In this document: positions 31,762 through 42,594 of the stretch, piece by piece
Numbering within the stretch: position 1 is the stretch's first letter
Layout: each line of letters begins with the position of its first letter
Source: Bactericera cockerelli
Taxonomy: Eukaryota; Arthropoda; Insecta; Hemiptera; Triozidae
Direction: 5' to 3'
Assembly: GCA_024516035.1 (NCBI GenBank)
Contig: CM044958.1
Location: 49,992,504 to 50,056,503 of the forward strand
Length of the DNA stretch: 64,000 nt
Program-made: the position numbers and the translations under genes
Notes under the pieces: generated by a model
The model's input: the letters and a program-made list of their open reading frames with translations, nothing else
What the model was told of the DNA's origin: nothing
The model's database searches: none

Positions 31762-31935
31762 TTGTAAGAGAGAGAAACGGAGGGAGGGAGAGAGGGAGAG
31801 CAGAAGAGAGGGAGGGAGAGAGAAAATAATGTTATAAAGAAAATAATAGTGAAAGAAAGATTTTTTAAAAAGAGAAGTAGAGAGAGAGAGGGGAAAGAGT
31901 GACAGAGAAAAAGAGAGACAGAGATAAAAATAAAG
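31762..31935. repeat. Purine tract
   Basis: GAGA/GGGA-rich DNA continuing the tract interrupted by the SINE-C insertion. Confidence 0.85.
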
Positions 31936-32119
31936 TAAAGGAAGGAAATATAAGTTGTCACCTGTAGAGAGAAGAAGAGAGACAATGAGGAAATGTCTCG
32001 CTAGAGGACTATAAACAGAGAGTAGACTAGCCAACCCGAACAAGGCAGCTTAGCTTGCAGTTTCCTACGGGTTTAAAGGCATATAAAGAAAAAGCCCACG
32101 TACTCATGATGGTTGATCG

Positions 32120-32325
32120 CACATAGAAGGGTTGAGCGGAAGAGATTGTCATAGATAATAACCCCACCCTTTAGTTAGGACATGTGTGTAAATATTTTAT
32201 TTATTTTTTCTCAAAAACTTTCTGTTTTTTTTTTTTTTTTCTTATATTATTTCCAATTTTGTATATTAATCTGTAATTCTCTGTTTGTGTATATGTCCTT
32301 ATTAATAAAGTGTAAATAATAATAA
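32120..32325 (+). repeat. Tail-H copy
   Basis: gggttgagcggaagagattg, tcatagataataacccca, ccctttagttaggacatgtg, then T-rich sequence and ttaataaagtgtaaataata. Confidence 0.65.
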
Positions 32326-32399
32326 TATTTATAATAGAAAACATCACCCCACAATAGTAGCTAAGCTGGCTACAACAACAACAATTAGAAAATATACAT

Positions 32400-32592
32400 G
32401 TGATATAAGAGAAGGATGGAGAAGAAAGGAAATGAAAAAATAAGGAGAAAGGGTATATTAAGAAAAGCATTCAGAAAAGGAGAAAAAGAAAGATAATGAG
32501 AGAGGGAGAGCGAGAGAGAGAGATAGATAGAGACACAAAGAGGAAAAGGAAGAGAGAGAAAAAGATAGTGATAAAAAAGTAAGAGAAGAGGG
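32400..32592. repeat. Purine tract
   Basis: aagaga/gagaga-rich block ending at the next SINE-C copy. Confidence 0.8.
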
Positions 32593-32599
32593 GGCTTAT

Positions 32600-32785
32600 G
32601 AAGCATCACCGAAATTGAACAACGTTCAGCGAAGTGAAGACTTCGTGTGCTGGCATTCCGGCCAAACCCAGGCTGGATGAGGTTGATGTTGGTAAAAGGT
32701 TTGAGAGTTTCTTGCGACTGGAGGGTAACACCCCCGTCGTGATATGAACATGCATTTGAGAGCGACGTTAAACCCTCAAAACAAC
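32600..32785 (+). mobile_element. SINE-C copy, 5' truncated
   Basis: agcatcaccgaaattgaaca, acgttcagcgaagtgaagac, ttcgtgtgctggcattccgg, ccaggctggatgaggttgat, gtaacacccccgtcgtgata and gagcgacgttaaaccc. Deletion subfamily, truncated before the first 5S half. Confidence 0.82.
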
Positions 32786-32924
32786 TTTACCTTTCAATCT
32801 GAAATGATTCTTTCCAATAATAGAAGATTTCACAAGGAGCCGAAACTTACCTGCGAACAGAATTTAAAATAAATAAAATAAAATAAAATAAATAAATGTA
32901 TTTCTTTGTGTTATTATATGACAA

Positions 32925-33165
32925 TTTTAGTAGGTAGCGCAGAATTATAGAACTTTACCATACCTTTGTTATCCTAATATCTTATTTTTACCTATCATTC
33001 CGCCACTGGGTGCTGCTCACATTAAAGCAGCTACTCATTTTTCCTCACGAGGTATGAGTGGAGCCCGAACACCCAAGTACAGAGCAGAAAAAATCCTGCC
33101 CCGCCGGGAATCGAACCCAGGTCACTGCAGTGCGTGCAATGCCTAGCGCGCTAACTCACTCGCTT
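32925..33165 (-). mobile_element. SINE-F, best copy
   Basis: Reverse: ggtagcgcagaattatagaa, cgccactgggtgctgctcac, cctcacgaggtatgagtgg, gtacagagcagaaaaaatcc, cgggaatcgaacccaggtca (B box) and gcctagcgcgctaactcac (A region). Confidence 0.82.
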
Positions 33166-33289
33166 GTGAAGGTTGGTTGGTCCGTTCTCTGTACAAAGTC
33201 CTCTAGGAGACAGAAATAATATATAATATATATATATATTTTTTTTCATTTCCATGTATTTTTTTTAAACAAATAAACTTCATCAACAG

Positions 33290-33490
33290 CAAATAATAAT
33301 AACACTTTTCAGTGGAAGGTAACCACCTGGCGAGGTTTATGCTCAATGCATATGCTACCAACTAACCCTCAAAGTCTTATTATCATACAAAACTCAAATT
33401 AATGAGGAAAATTCATGAAATGGGTGGGATTTGAACCAACGGATCCCTATGATACCTGGATTAACAGACTAGCGCATTAACCACAATAAG
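33290..33490 (-). mobile_element. SINE-A copy
   Basis: cttttcagtggaaggtaacc, gcgaggtttatgctcaatgc, caaattaatgaggaaaattc, gatttgaaccaacggatccc and gactagcgcattaaccac. The last bases of the head are missing. Confidence 0.82.
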
Positions 33491-33594
33491 GGTATCATCA
33501 TCATAGGGTGGCGTCATCGTGAACGATAGTAGCCAGACAGTGGAGGAATGACTCAGCTTTCTATCACTGTCTTTACGAGGATGCTAATAATTGA

Positions 33595-33700
33595 CTAGGG
33601 CCCCCAGAACCAATAAGCCAATGCTGGTCTACTCCTGTTTATAGTCCCCAGCCTTACTGCTGTTCTACTCCCTGTTTATAGTCCCCCAGCCGGACTTTAT
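33595..33700. repeat. Interspersed repeat R3 with internal duplication
   Basis: ccaatgctggtctactcctg tttatagtcc and a second ttctactccctgtttatagt cccccagcc occur in tandem. A second copy lies at 54240-54335 with the same tandem layout. Confidence 0.7.
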
Positions 33701-33849
33701 AAGGGTATACCCACTTTAAAAATATTGTGCTGAAAGTCCCTTCCATCAAATTCGCCAAATTGATAACTAACAACATAATGATACACATTAGATATTTATT
33801 TCCGTCTTTCCGAAACCCATTTAATTTCTCCTGCACAGGATTATTTATT

Positions 33850-34065
33850 TGTCTGTCCGTAGCTCAGTGGTAAAGGCGGCACTCTGTGAATCCAGATTAT
33901 CCAGATGTCGTGGGTTCGTCCCATATGGATTTCACTTTGGATTATCATCCCATATGGATTTTCACCACATAATAATATGTCTTGGGCTTATGCTGGAATA
34001 ATGGACTCTAATAGTCTTAATCGGCAGTATAAATAAGGCGATATTATTATTATTATTATTTTATA
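33850..34065 (+). mobile_element. SINE-E copy
   Basis: ctgtccgtagctcagtggta aaggcggcactc, gtcgtgggttcgtccc, then a small internal duplication of catatggatttcac, cacataataatatgtcttgg and a (TTA)n tail. Confidence 0.82.
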
Positions 34066-34239
34066 ATCTCTTTAATGTAAAACGTGATCCGCATTTCTTT
34101 GGCTAAATTCTGCGCAGATTTTTGCTCTAGTGGTGACCTTGAACTCGTCAGCATGCTGATAGATATTTCTCAGCTGAGAAGATAGTGGAGGAAAGAAATC
34201 TTTAGTTCATATTATTATTATTATTTTTCTGCACCATTT

Positions 34240-34865
34240 TACTTCCGAGAGTAGGTATCTTAAATAAAATATCCAAAGTATTGTGTTCGTTTTTGTAATT
34301 TTTAAAAAAAGTTGCTTTCAATTTTTTTCATATTTCTGGACATGTTGTAACCTCCTGTGAAACTTTGTGTCTGTGTCTGTCTGTTAAATACATTCCTTGT
34401 AACGCGCAAATCTCAGAAACTACCTCTACAATTATGACGAAATTTTGTACGCATATATGAATATTGTTAACTTTTCAATTGTAATTTTTCATGTTTATAT
34501 TTTATGTACTTGTGACTTGGTAAAAGGAATTTTTTTTTAAATAATAATAATAAATAAATCATTTGTTTTATTTTTCATTTTTTTTTTTTTTTTTTACAGA
34601 GGACCCATTTTTTATTTGGCTTCTAAGATTTCTTACCGTAAATAAATATACCATTTATAGGAGACATATAAGTATGTATATTAGATGATCCCATTTTAAA
34701 TGCATCAACTTCAAACAAGCAGTTCTTGGAAATAAAGACCGTGCGCTGGCCTCTAACTTTTTACATAAACGCTTATATCTCGTGAACGGTACACCCGTTT
34801 TTTGTGAAGAGAAAGTCGGTTACGAACTTTTGGAGGTACAATTGGTTTAGTGAAAAATCTCAAAA
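34240..34865 (+). mobile_element. HP-family copy, rearranged
   Basis: Starts ttacttccgag with a decayed palindrome, then aagtattgtgttcgtttttg, atatttctggacatgttgta, acctcctgtgaaac, cattccttgtaacgcgcaaa, tctcagaaactacc, and later cttatatctcgtgaacggta cacccg and ggaggtacaattggtttag. An AT-rich insertion with a poly-T run (34560-34600) splits it. Confidence 0.65.
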
Positions 34866-34872
34866 TATAATA

Positions 34873-35040
34873 ATTATAACATCGCCTTATTTATACTGCC
34901 CGATTAAGACTTTTAAGTCCCATTCTTCCAGCAGTAAGCCTTAAGTAAATATGTGGTAAAAAGAAATTCGAAGATACTCGTAACTTGTCATGTCCCGGCT
35001 GGGTTTCGAACCCACGACCTCTGGAATAGCGTATTGGGAG
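34873..35040 (-). mobile_element. SINE-E copy
   Basis: cgccttatttatactgcccg, ccagcagtaagccttaagta, tgtcatgtcccggctgggtt and tcgaacccacgacctctgga. The A box end is missing. Confidence 0.78.
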
Positions 35041-35379
35041 CATTACCATCATCAGAAGAATTGACTTCAATGTTCTATCTGTAAATAAACTTACCTCTTA
35101 TTTTTTGTTATGATGTTAAGGATTCATGAGTAAGTATTGTGTCCATAACTGGCCGAGTATTTTTCTCTTCTCCATAATTCACAAAGTTGATGCTATCAAC
35201 TGTCTCTGAATAGCGCTCTTCATCTGACAGAGTAGACGCAAAATGTCTTGCCATTGTTTGTCAATTATTTTTGGTGCCATTATTATGAGGAATAATAAAA
35301 ATTATAATAAATAAATGTGTCTGTTTGGCCCAAGAGCCAAAAAAATTTGTGATTATGTGATGTGAAAGATTTGTGATAG

Positions 35380-35608
35380 ATAATAAATAATAATAAACTC
35401 TTTAGTGGAAGGTACTTAGGTAACCACAGGCGAGGTTAATGCTCAAAGCATTTTCTACCACCTAACCCCAGAGTCTTATTATTATGTGGTCTCAAACTCA
35501 AATTAATGAGAAAATTCGTGCACTAGGTGGGAGTTCGAACCAACGGATTCCTACGCTACCTGGATTAACAGACTAACGCGTTAACCACTTGACTACCAGT
35601 GCACCATA
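35380..35608 (-). mobile_element. SINE-A copy
   Basis: Full-length reverse copy: ctctttagtggaaggtactt, gcgaggttaatgctcaaagc, caaactcaaattaatgagaa, gttcgaaccaacggattcc and ccacttgactaccagtgc. Confidence 0.87.
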
Positions 35609-35669
35609 GATTATGTGATCTGATAGAAATGTGATAGATTAAAGCAATTTATTATTATTATTATTACAC

Positions 35670-35825
35670 ACTTATTAGATAAAAAGACATAATTATGTAC
35701 AGTAACAAATAATTATTATAACATTTAAAAATTAAAAAATATATACAATAAAAAGTAAAATAATCAATAATAAGTACAAATATGTCCTACTAAGGCGGGT
35801 TTTTGCTATGGACTCTCCACAGCAT
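35670..35825 (-). repeat. Tail-H copy
   Basis: aagtaaaataatcaataata, tatgtcctactaaggcgggt and ttttgctatggactctcc; the end is degraded. Confidence 0.5.
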
Positions 35826-35829
35826 CAAC

Positions 35830-36480
35830 TTTAACAATCATGGTTTCTGGCGTACTTTATCAGGCGTTATGATGTATACTCCCTCAGTGTTATCATATCA
35901 CAATTCAGTGGTAGCAAGTTATAGCTTAATGATGGTGAGTAAGAACAGCTATGTGCATGTCTTCTACCAAATTCGCAATTCAATCATTCCTCGAGTTTTG
36001 CATAGAGTTTGAATTTTCATGTCCTTTTCATGATTTGGATATCTCTTCCAATCCATATCTCTTAATCAATTGAACCAAGATATGAGTGTGAAACGGTGAT
36101 CGGTTCGTGTAAAGATACACTGCCGTGCTTGCTGGAACTTGGCCTGGCGCACTGCCGTGCGCTCAGATAACGTAAGAGGAAACAAATTCAGATAGGAGTG
36201 CAGAGAAAGCGAGGGGGTAAAGGTGTTCTCCTTTAGATATCAATTATTTTTAGCTTGATTACTCATTCTTTGGAGTAGGCGTTCTTCCTTTTTTAACCAC
36301 GAAGTGGTGTTTTTAGGGGATAGATATTTTACATCTAAGTACTGTGAGAATCAGAAATTTCTCTTCAGTTGCAGGAAAACACTTGAAACTTAATCTATTA
36401 AAAAGGAACAGATAGTTTTAAGCTCTGGAACGAGTATGTAAATATTCTGCACTCATAATATGTGTAATGTAGTGCTAATT
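35830..36480. other. Unassigned stretch
   Basis: Somewhat less AT-rich around 36100-36200 (cactgccgtgcttgctggaa, cttggcctggcgcactgccg), with a short direct repeat of cactgccgtgc. No frame with a recognisable domain. Confidence 0.4.
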
Positions 36481-36482
36481 TT

Positions 36483-36660
36483 ATAATAATAATAAATAAT
36501 AACAATTTTTATAGAAGGTTATCTCACCAGGCTTCTTATTATGTGGTCACAAACTCAAATTAATGAGGAAAAAATTCATGCCACTGTGGTGGGATTCAAA
36601 CCAACTGATCCCTACGCTACCTGATTACCAGACTAGCGCGGTAACCATTGACTACCAATT
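36483..36660 (-). mobile_element. SINE-A copy with internal deletion
   Basis: ttatagaaggttatctcacc aggc joins directly to ttattatgtggtcacaaact, so the middle block is deleted. The head is present: attcaaaccaactgatccct and gactagcgcggtaacc. Confidence 0.78.
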
Positions 36661-36839
36661 TTACAGGGTATGTCACAATTATTGTGAAAAGGCTTAGATT
36701 TGACCTTACAGATGTTGTCAAGGTGAAAGTAAAGGGATAGTTTCACTAAGACTAAAAAATCCTGTTTCATAATTCGGGCGTTAGTCCTGGTATAGATAAA
36801 TATATAGGGCGATATTATTACTACCTATTATATAGTTCT

Positions 36840-37025
36840 GAACATCATAAATATTATTTTATTATGCTTTATTGAAAGATAACATATTACAGTAAATAAC
36901 AATGAAATTTAAAGAAAAAAAAATAGATTGAACAAAAAAACAAAAACAATAAAGAGAATAAAGCTAATGTCCTACCTAAAGGCCGGGGTTATTGCCTGTG
37001 GCAATCTCTTCCACCCAACCCTTTT
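36840..37025 (-). repeat. Tail-H copy
   Basis: aagctaatgtcctacctaaa ggccggggttattgcctgtg gcaatctcttccacccaacc. The A/T-rich side precedes it. Confidence 0.65.
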
Positions 37026-37307
37026 GAAAGCCAAGACACACATAATAATGTGTCCGCCCTGACAATTTAAAATCAACAAACTTTTGGCCAACCCTGTATA
37101 CTTATGATGCAATTAAGCTCAAAGTTTTCAAAGTTTCGCTTTAAAGTTTCACAGTGGCAAAACAAAAGCTGCAGAGGATTTTCAAGATGCAAATTCTAAT
37201 GGGCTAGAGGGACAGGGTCGTGCCCAGGTTTAGGACCCCTAGAGAGGAATGGGAAAACTATTTATGGCTTTCGCCCATAATTAAAAGAAAAAATAAGTAA
37301 ATAATAT

Positions 37308-37515
37308 CTGTCCCGGTAGCTCAGTGGTAAAGGCGACACTCTGTGAATCCAAAGATTCCAGAGTTCGTGGGTTCGAAACCAGCCGGGACATGATAAGTTA
37401 TTCTCCCATTCGGGATTTTTACCACATAATAATATGTCTTGGGCTTACTGCTGGAATAATGGGACTTTCATAGTCCTAATCGGGTAGTATAAAAAAAGGC
37501 GATATTATTGTCAGC
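37308..37515 (+). mobile_element. SINE-E, best copy
   Basis: ctgtcccggtagctcagtgg (A box), taaaggcgacactctgtgaa, cgtgggttcgaaaccagccg (B box) ggacatgataag, cataataatatgtcttgggc, ttactgctggaataatggga and ggcgatattattg tail. The tRNA acceptor-like ends tgtcccgg and ccgggaca pair. Confidence 0.88.
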
Positions 37516-37547
37516 TAGACCTGTCGTATTATTATTATTATTATTAT

Positions 37548-37745
37548 TAAACATTATTTAGATAAGAATATATATTATGTAGATATGTACAATACAAATA
37601 ATTATTATAACACTGAAAAAATGGAAACAATTTATACGATAAAAAGAAAAATTATAGAAAAAAATATATATTATATAAACAATTATGTCCTAACTAAAGG
37701 GCGGGGTTATTGCCTATGGCAATCGCTTCCACCCAACCCTTATAT
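37548..37745 (-). repeat. Tail-H, best reverse copy
   Basis: (TTA)n, then aacactgaaaaaatggaaac, tgtcctaactaaagggcggg, gttattgcctatggcaatcg and cttccacccaaccctt. Confidence 0.7.
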
Positions 37746-38268
37746 TCTACTCGTAATACCTAATGTGAATATCCTTGTAAAAATGAGAACAGGTATATAA
37801 AAGTACAAGTTCAACTTTTGAAAAGGTGTGACTAGATTTAGAAGATGAGGATTCTATTTGAGAAAGCTCTCTCATTTCTATTCCAGGAAATTCAGTGCCG
37901 GATCACCCATATGGCGGATTTGGCAGATGCCAAGGGCCCCGCGCTTTAAGGGGCCCCGCGCTTGAGCAGCTTACACTAGATAGTATGAGTTTTTTAAAAA
38001 GCTTACACTAGGTATTATGGGTTTATAAAAGCATACACTAGGTATTTGTGGATAATGAGTAAGAAGAAGAAGAAATAAAAGTGAAGACACACACTCACAG
38101 CAAAGTACATAAATTGAAAGAAAAGCGCGGGGCTCCGTATTATTATCTATTCCATGAATAAAAATAATGATCAACCACATAGACATTAGCGGATTACCTA
38201 CCAATATGTAGATGCCAAGTTCCCCGCGATTTTGGGGGCCCCGCGTTTCGGGCAGCTTACATACATTA

Positions 38269-38504
38269 CTAGCGGGCTGTCGCCCGCTTTGCGGGCCGAG
38301 GCATGGCCGTGAAAGCAAAAAGTCCTTTTTCGCCAATGGCAGGTGTTGTAGTGGGAATTTCGAAAAATCCCGTCTTATTGCACATCTAGACTATAAGACA
38401 AAGCTCGTACCTACCAAATTTCAGCTTCCTATTAGGACTTCCCAGTTTGGAGAAACAGTGATGATCAGTCAGTCAGTAGTGACTTTGACATTTATATATT
38501 GAGA
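38269..38504 (-). mobile_element. Non-autonomous Helitron copy 2, nested in the hAT-like element
   Basis: On the minus strand it starts TCTCAATATATAAATGTC and ends with hairpin gcccgcaaagcgggc, gacagcccgCTAG. Flanking A and T on the minus strand are intact. It is 236 bp, about 22 bp shorter than the copy at 2865. Confidence 0.82.
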
Positions 38505-39282
38505 TAAGTGTTTTTGAATGACCTTTAACTCGGTTTTTCTGGATTTTAATATTAAATAAAATCACAGCCAGTTGAGCAAAATATTAAAAGAAAAACCACG
38601 GGGCCTCCCTTAAAATCGACCACATATATGAAAATAGGTAGAAAAATCTCTATACCTTTTGCCTGAGGCTCTTTATACAGGGTGTAACAGACTTGATGTA
38701 AAATCTCTTAAGGGGTGGTAGTACAGATCATTTCCAACCATGAATATTCTATAACACTTTTGATTTAACTTGGTGGTTCTCGAGATATTATTTTTTTGAA
38801 TTATTTTTACAAGTCCCCTGCCGCTCGACAAAGAATGGCATCTAACTCCATAAATACAGTAGATGAGGCAATTAATTTAACTATTTCCATAAGATAACAA
38901 AATTTCACTGTTATTTAGATTAGATTTATTCTTAAAAAATGCACACGTACTGAAAAAAATCAGCAGCAGCGGAAAATTTATCGCAAACATGAAATCCACC
39001 TGAAACTTCAGCCGCCATTTTCTCAAAATACTGCCCACATAAAGTATTGGTTTTATTTATGTAAAAACTTGCTTGAAGTCTTATCTTTCAGAAAATATGA
39101 CACACTTGATATAAAATTTTCATTTTTATTGAAACCAAGAGAAATTAAAAAAAAAAATCAGTCAGTACTCCTAACTGTACCTACTAGGCTACCATCCTAC
39201 TTTTACCTAGGGAACTAATTTTTTTCTTCAATTTGACAAATTATGGTTGCCATTTATTTTCCAAAGGCCCAAAAGGTTAGCC

Positions 39283-39349
39283 TCAGTAGATTCATTGATA
39301 AGGCGGCGGACTCTTAACTTGGAGGTCACTGGTTCGAGTCTCAAGTATG
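39283..39349 (+). mobile_element. SINE-D head inside the hAT-like element
   Basis: agtagattcattgataaggc, ggcggactcttaacttggag, gtcactggttcgagtctcaa. The 3' body is absent and the large hairpin follows at once. Confidence 0.6.
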
Positions 39350-39408
39350 GCAAATATTTAGTAAATTTGACGGCGCCTGCGGCGCCGTCAAATTTACTAA
39401 ATATTTGC
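39350..39408. repeat. Perfect hairpin, 28-bp arms, 3-nt loop
   Basis: The left arm begins gcaaatatttagtaaatttg and ends acggcgcc; loop tgc; the right arm is its exact complement to 39408. A partial copy cgcctgcggcgccgtcaaat follows at 39416. A decayed relative is in hAT copy 2 near 51975-52010 (tttgacggcgccgcaggcg). Confidence 0.93.
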
Positions 39409-40127
39409 TAAATAACGCCTGCGGCGCCGTCAAATTTACTTATCTTGATGGTTTGAATTGTTTTTCAAGACATGCAAAGAAAAAAAATCTTTGGGCATTT
39501 TGGAAGTGTTTTTTGATTGTTAGGAATTAATTTGGAAAGTTACCTTTTAAAAAGTAGCATTCAATACTAGCGATAAAATCTTCATAGTAATAGATGATGT
39601 ACTTTCTACACCTAATGACATCTTTCTACACATATTCTTTTCATAATACATATTTCGATATTCCTACTATTATTCTGAAAAAATGTTGCCTTAGGTGTTA
39701 TAAACGTCGTTTTGGATACAATTATGGATTGGTGCTCAGGACACTTGACTTCGATTTCAAGGTTCTAAAAATAGTATTTTATCATAAACTCAGTACAATT
39801 TTGGGGCCCCGCGCCTTGAAATTGTCAAGGGCCCCGCGCAGCTTTAATCCGGCACTGAGGAAATTCCATTTCTTTGATCGGACTACTTCAGGCAAGAACA
39901 CTTGGCCTTGTACATCAAATTCAAATAAACTCATTCTATCAAAAGATTTCATGGAATTTTGAGACGTGCAAAGTTCAATGGACTATTTATTGGATTTGAT
40001 GTTTTCTGAAGGAACTTTTATTAGCGAAAAAAAAAAAATTAAAAATGATATAGAAAATCTATCATAAAGGACTTCATGGAATAAATACTTGTCTTATTGG
40101 TTGTCTTATAATAATAATTATTATTAT

Positions 40128-40175
40128 TTTTGGTTTAGCGTCGCTTTCAACTGCAGGGTCATATCACGACGGTAA
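40128..40175 (-). mobile_element. SINE-C 3' end fragment
   Basis: tttttggtttagcgtcgctt tcaactgcagggtcatatca cgacgg, the poly-A end and tail only. Confidence 0.7.
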
Positions 40176-40324
40176 TTTTATTTTTATTTTAATAGAAGGT
40201 TGACTTTTTTGTCGGATCCCTTTAAATTATTAAAATTAGAGATAAGACATGGAAGAAAATGTTATTAGAATTTACAGATAGAACATTTTATTTTTAAATC
40301 ATTCATTAGTATCCACTGTATTGT

Positions 40325-40515
40325 CATCGTGGCCGAGTGAGCTAGATCACTAAGCATTGCACGCACCGCGACCTGGGTTCGATCCTCAACGGGACAGGAA
40401 TTTTTACGGATGTTCGGGGTTGACTCATACCTCATAAGGATAATTGAGTAACTGCTTTGATGCTAGCAGAGAGTATTGGCGGAATTATGGATAAAACAAG
40501 ATATTTAACATACAA
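40325..40515 (+). mobile_element. SINE-F copy
   Basis: cgtggccgagtgagctagat (A box), cgacctgggttcgatcctca (B box), acgggacaggaatttttacg, ggttgactcatacctcataa and ggcggaattatgg. It contains a small internal deletion after ggaattttta. Confidence 0.82.
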
Positions 40516-40665
40516 TGGTAAAAAAATCTGTGAAGCTGCGATTCCAACTAAAATTGTCACATAATGAAACAAAGAAAAAACATTTTTATAAATTATTGTT
40601 ATTGAATGTTTTAAGTTTGATAAAAGGTTCAGCAAAAAAAATAAAATATTCTACAGTTTCATTTA

Positions 40666-40818
40666 GTTATCATATTTTGTGTTATCAACTTATCACTTTC
40701 GTGATCTCACAACTGCTCAAACTCGCTTAACTAAATCTACACTGAACCCGGGACTTGAACCATCGACCTTCAGGTTACAAGTCCACCGCCTTATCGATCA
40801 GATCAAGCTACTGAGGTC
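40666..40818 (-). mobile_element. SINE-D, near full-length copy
   Basis: gtgttatcaacttatcactt tcgtgatctcacaactgctc, aaactcgcttaactaaatct, gggacttgaaccatcgacct (B box) and gtccaccgccttatcgatca. Confidence 0.82.
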
Positions 40819-40887
40819 GTTTACATTTTATCTACATTTCATCGAAAGATACTGTGGTTTCTAATATGCGTACTAAAACTTCATTTG

Positions 40888-41040
40888 AGCCAGCGTCGAT
40901 GACTTTGTGATTCTGGCATTCTGGGAGTCCGGTCCCACCCAGGCTGGGTGAGTTTAATGTGGGTAGCAGGTTTGATGATTTCCTGCGACTGTAGGGTAGG
41001 GTAACAGCCCGGCCGTGATAAGCAACGCTAAATCTAAAAT
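40888..41040 (+). mobile_element. SINE-C copy with large head deletion
   Basis: gagccagcgtcgatgacttt gtgattctggcattc joins the start of the 5S head to its 3' end; then cacccaggctgggtgagttt, atgtgggtagcaggtttg, gtaacagcccggccgtgata. It directly joins an HP2 element at 41040. Confidence 0.78.
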
Positions 41041-41140
41041 ATCCTGAGGCCATGATTCGTCCAGAAATGTGAAAAACTGGGTAGGTAAATTTTTGACGAA
41101 TACAATGCTTCCATTATTAGAGGATAAGGAAAGTAAAAAA
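41041..41140 (+). mobile_element. HP2-family terminal part
   Basis: tatcctgaggccatgattcg, tccagaaatgtgaaaaactg, ggtaggtaaatttttgacga atacaatgctt, then a decayed hairpin ccattattagaggataagg. The same block is at 61840-61934. Confidence 0.75.
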
Positions 41141-41169
41141 CTTCAATTGAAAAAGATAAGGAAAGCAAT

Positions 41170-42500
41170 TATGTCGTAAAAATTTAGTCGTGCCGGGTTT
41201 CGGTCGTCAAAAACGTCCAACTACTAAACGCAACACAAGAGTTTTATCACATAGCATGCGGCAACAGTGTCAGCTTCCGTTACCTAAAGCACAACCCGTG
41301 TTATTATGTTAACCTCCTAATCTTTTGTGACTTTCAATTTGAATGGGTCACTTGCACCTATTTTAACTTACCTATAAGGTATAGAAAGAATTATTTTCGG
41401 TCGTTTTTTCGAAATTGAGCTGATATGAGCTCCTTAGAAGAATTCCTTAGGGAGAGAGCCACAAAAATTGTAATGAAAAACTAAAATAAATATACATTAT
41501 TACATTATTACATTATTATTATACAACACTTTATTAGATATAAATGGATAACATTTCTGGACGAACTAAAACTGTACTGATCTCAAAAAAGTAATTTTTA
41601 CTAAATGGTCCCTTCGTTTGTGTGTATATGTCTGTGAGGTGTGTGCGTGTGTGTGTTTGTACAAAATATCACAAGAACGGTAAGTCGTAGAGCAATGAAA
41701 TTTGCCATGTAGCTGCAGGGCGCTAAAAGTACGGACCCGGAACAATTTCATGAAAATTGGCCGTTTTTTTTTGGTTATTTTTATTGCCTCTATCGATGAG
41801 TTCATCATTTCAATGGTATTATTATTTATTCATTTTTCCAGAGCCCATCAACCTTAGTCAATTTTACGTCAAATAGTGGAAATTCGAAAATCATTTTTTG
41901 TATGCTCTGAATACACGAAACGATCAATGATATAATTTTAGAGGGACTTTATTATGAGTGATAAAGGTATTCGAAGCTAAGAACACGATGAAATCCTTGC
42001 TAAAAAGAAAAGGCCCATAAGAACACGTGTAGACTGCACAATCCAACTCGATTATAAGTCGTCACAAATACGTATTATCCGCTTTTTCCCGATTGACCAG
42101 CTTAAACAGGTTTTTAGGTATTTCTCGTTCGTTTTTTTTTTTTTTTTTTGGTTTTGATTGCGAAAATAAAATTCCTGAAATATTTACTAAAAAATCAGTC
42201 ATTCTCTAAAAAAAATCCATTTGCACGTGACTCATCTGAATTCCCTTGATATCTCTCGATCCCTTCTTTTTTCATTTCATCCCTTATCTCCTTTCTCTTT
42301 ACTTTAGCTCTTTTCCTTTATGAGTCCTTGCACATCCTTCATTATGTTTTAATGATCCTTTTAATGAGTGTTTCTCTCTTTATTTCTTTATATACTTTAC
42401 CTAGCTCTCTTTCTGTTCTTCTATTATCTCTTTTTAGATCTTTTTTATTTTATTTTTAACTGGTAGGTATATTTGGTCTTGTCATTTTGAAGAAGTGGAT
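41170..42500. other. Stretch without a supported gene
   Basis: A possible HP2-like interior at 41566-41800 (gtgtgtatatgtctgtgagg, aacggtaagtcgtagagcaa, tgaaatttgccatgtagc). T-run at 42128. 42240-42480 is pyrimidine-rich. No domain-bearing frame. Confidence 0.4.
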
Positions 42501-42504
42501 CAAA

Positions 42505-42593
42505 TTCATGCACTGGGTGGGACTCGAACCAACGGATCCCTACGGTACCTGGATTACCAGACTAACGCGTTAACCACTTGACTACCAGTGCAC
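42505..42593 (-). mobile_element. SINE-A tRNA-head copy
   Basis: aattcatgcactgggtggga, ctcgaaccaacggatcccta, cctggattaccagactaacg and ccacttgactaccagtgcac. Only the head and start of the body are present. Confidence 0.82.
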
Positions 42594-42594
42594 G

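Larger units (their letters stand above)
37893..39857. mobile_element. hAT-like non-autonomous element 1 (1,965 bp)
   Basis: The left end is CAGTGCCGGATCACCC and the right end the inverted TTAATCCGGCACTG. An identical 8-bp target duplication aggaaatt flanks it at 37885-37892 and 39858-39865. TIR start CAGTGNCGG and 8-bp duplication are the hAT signature. Subterminal regions carry repeated ggggccccgcgc blocks. It is enlarged by a nested Helitron (38269-38504), a SINE-D fragment and other AT-rich DNA. No transposase frame. Confidence 0.9.

Noticed and set aside
30904..32043. Leucine/serine-rich long frames
   Set aside because: They translate (GA)n/(CT)n tracts interrupted by a SINE-C insertion.
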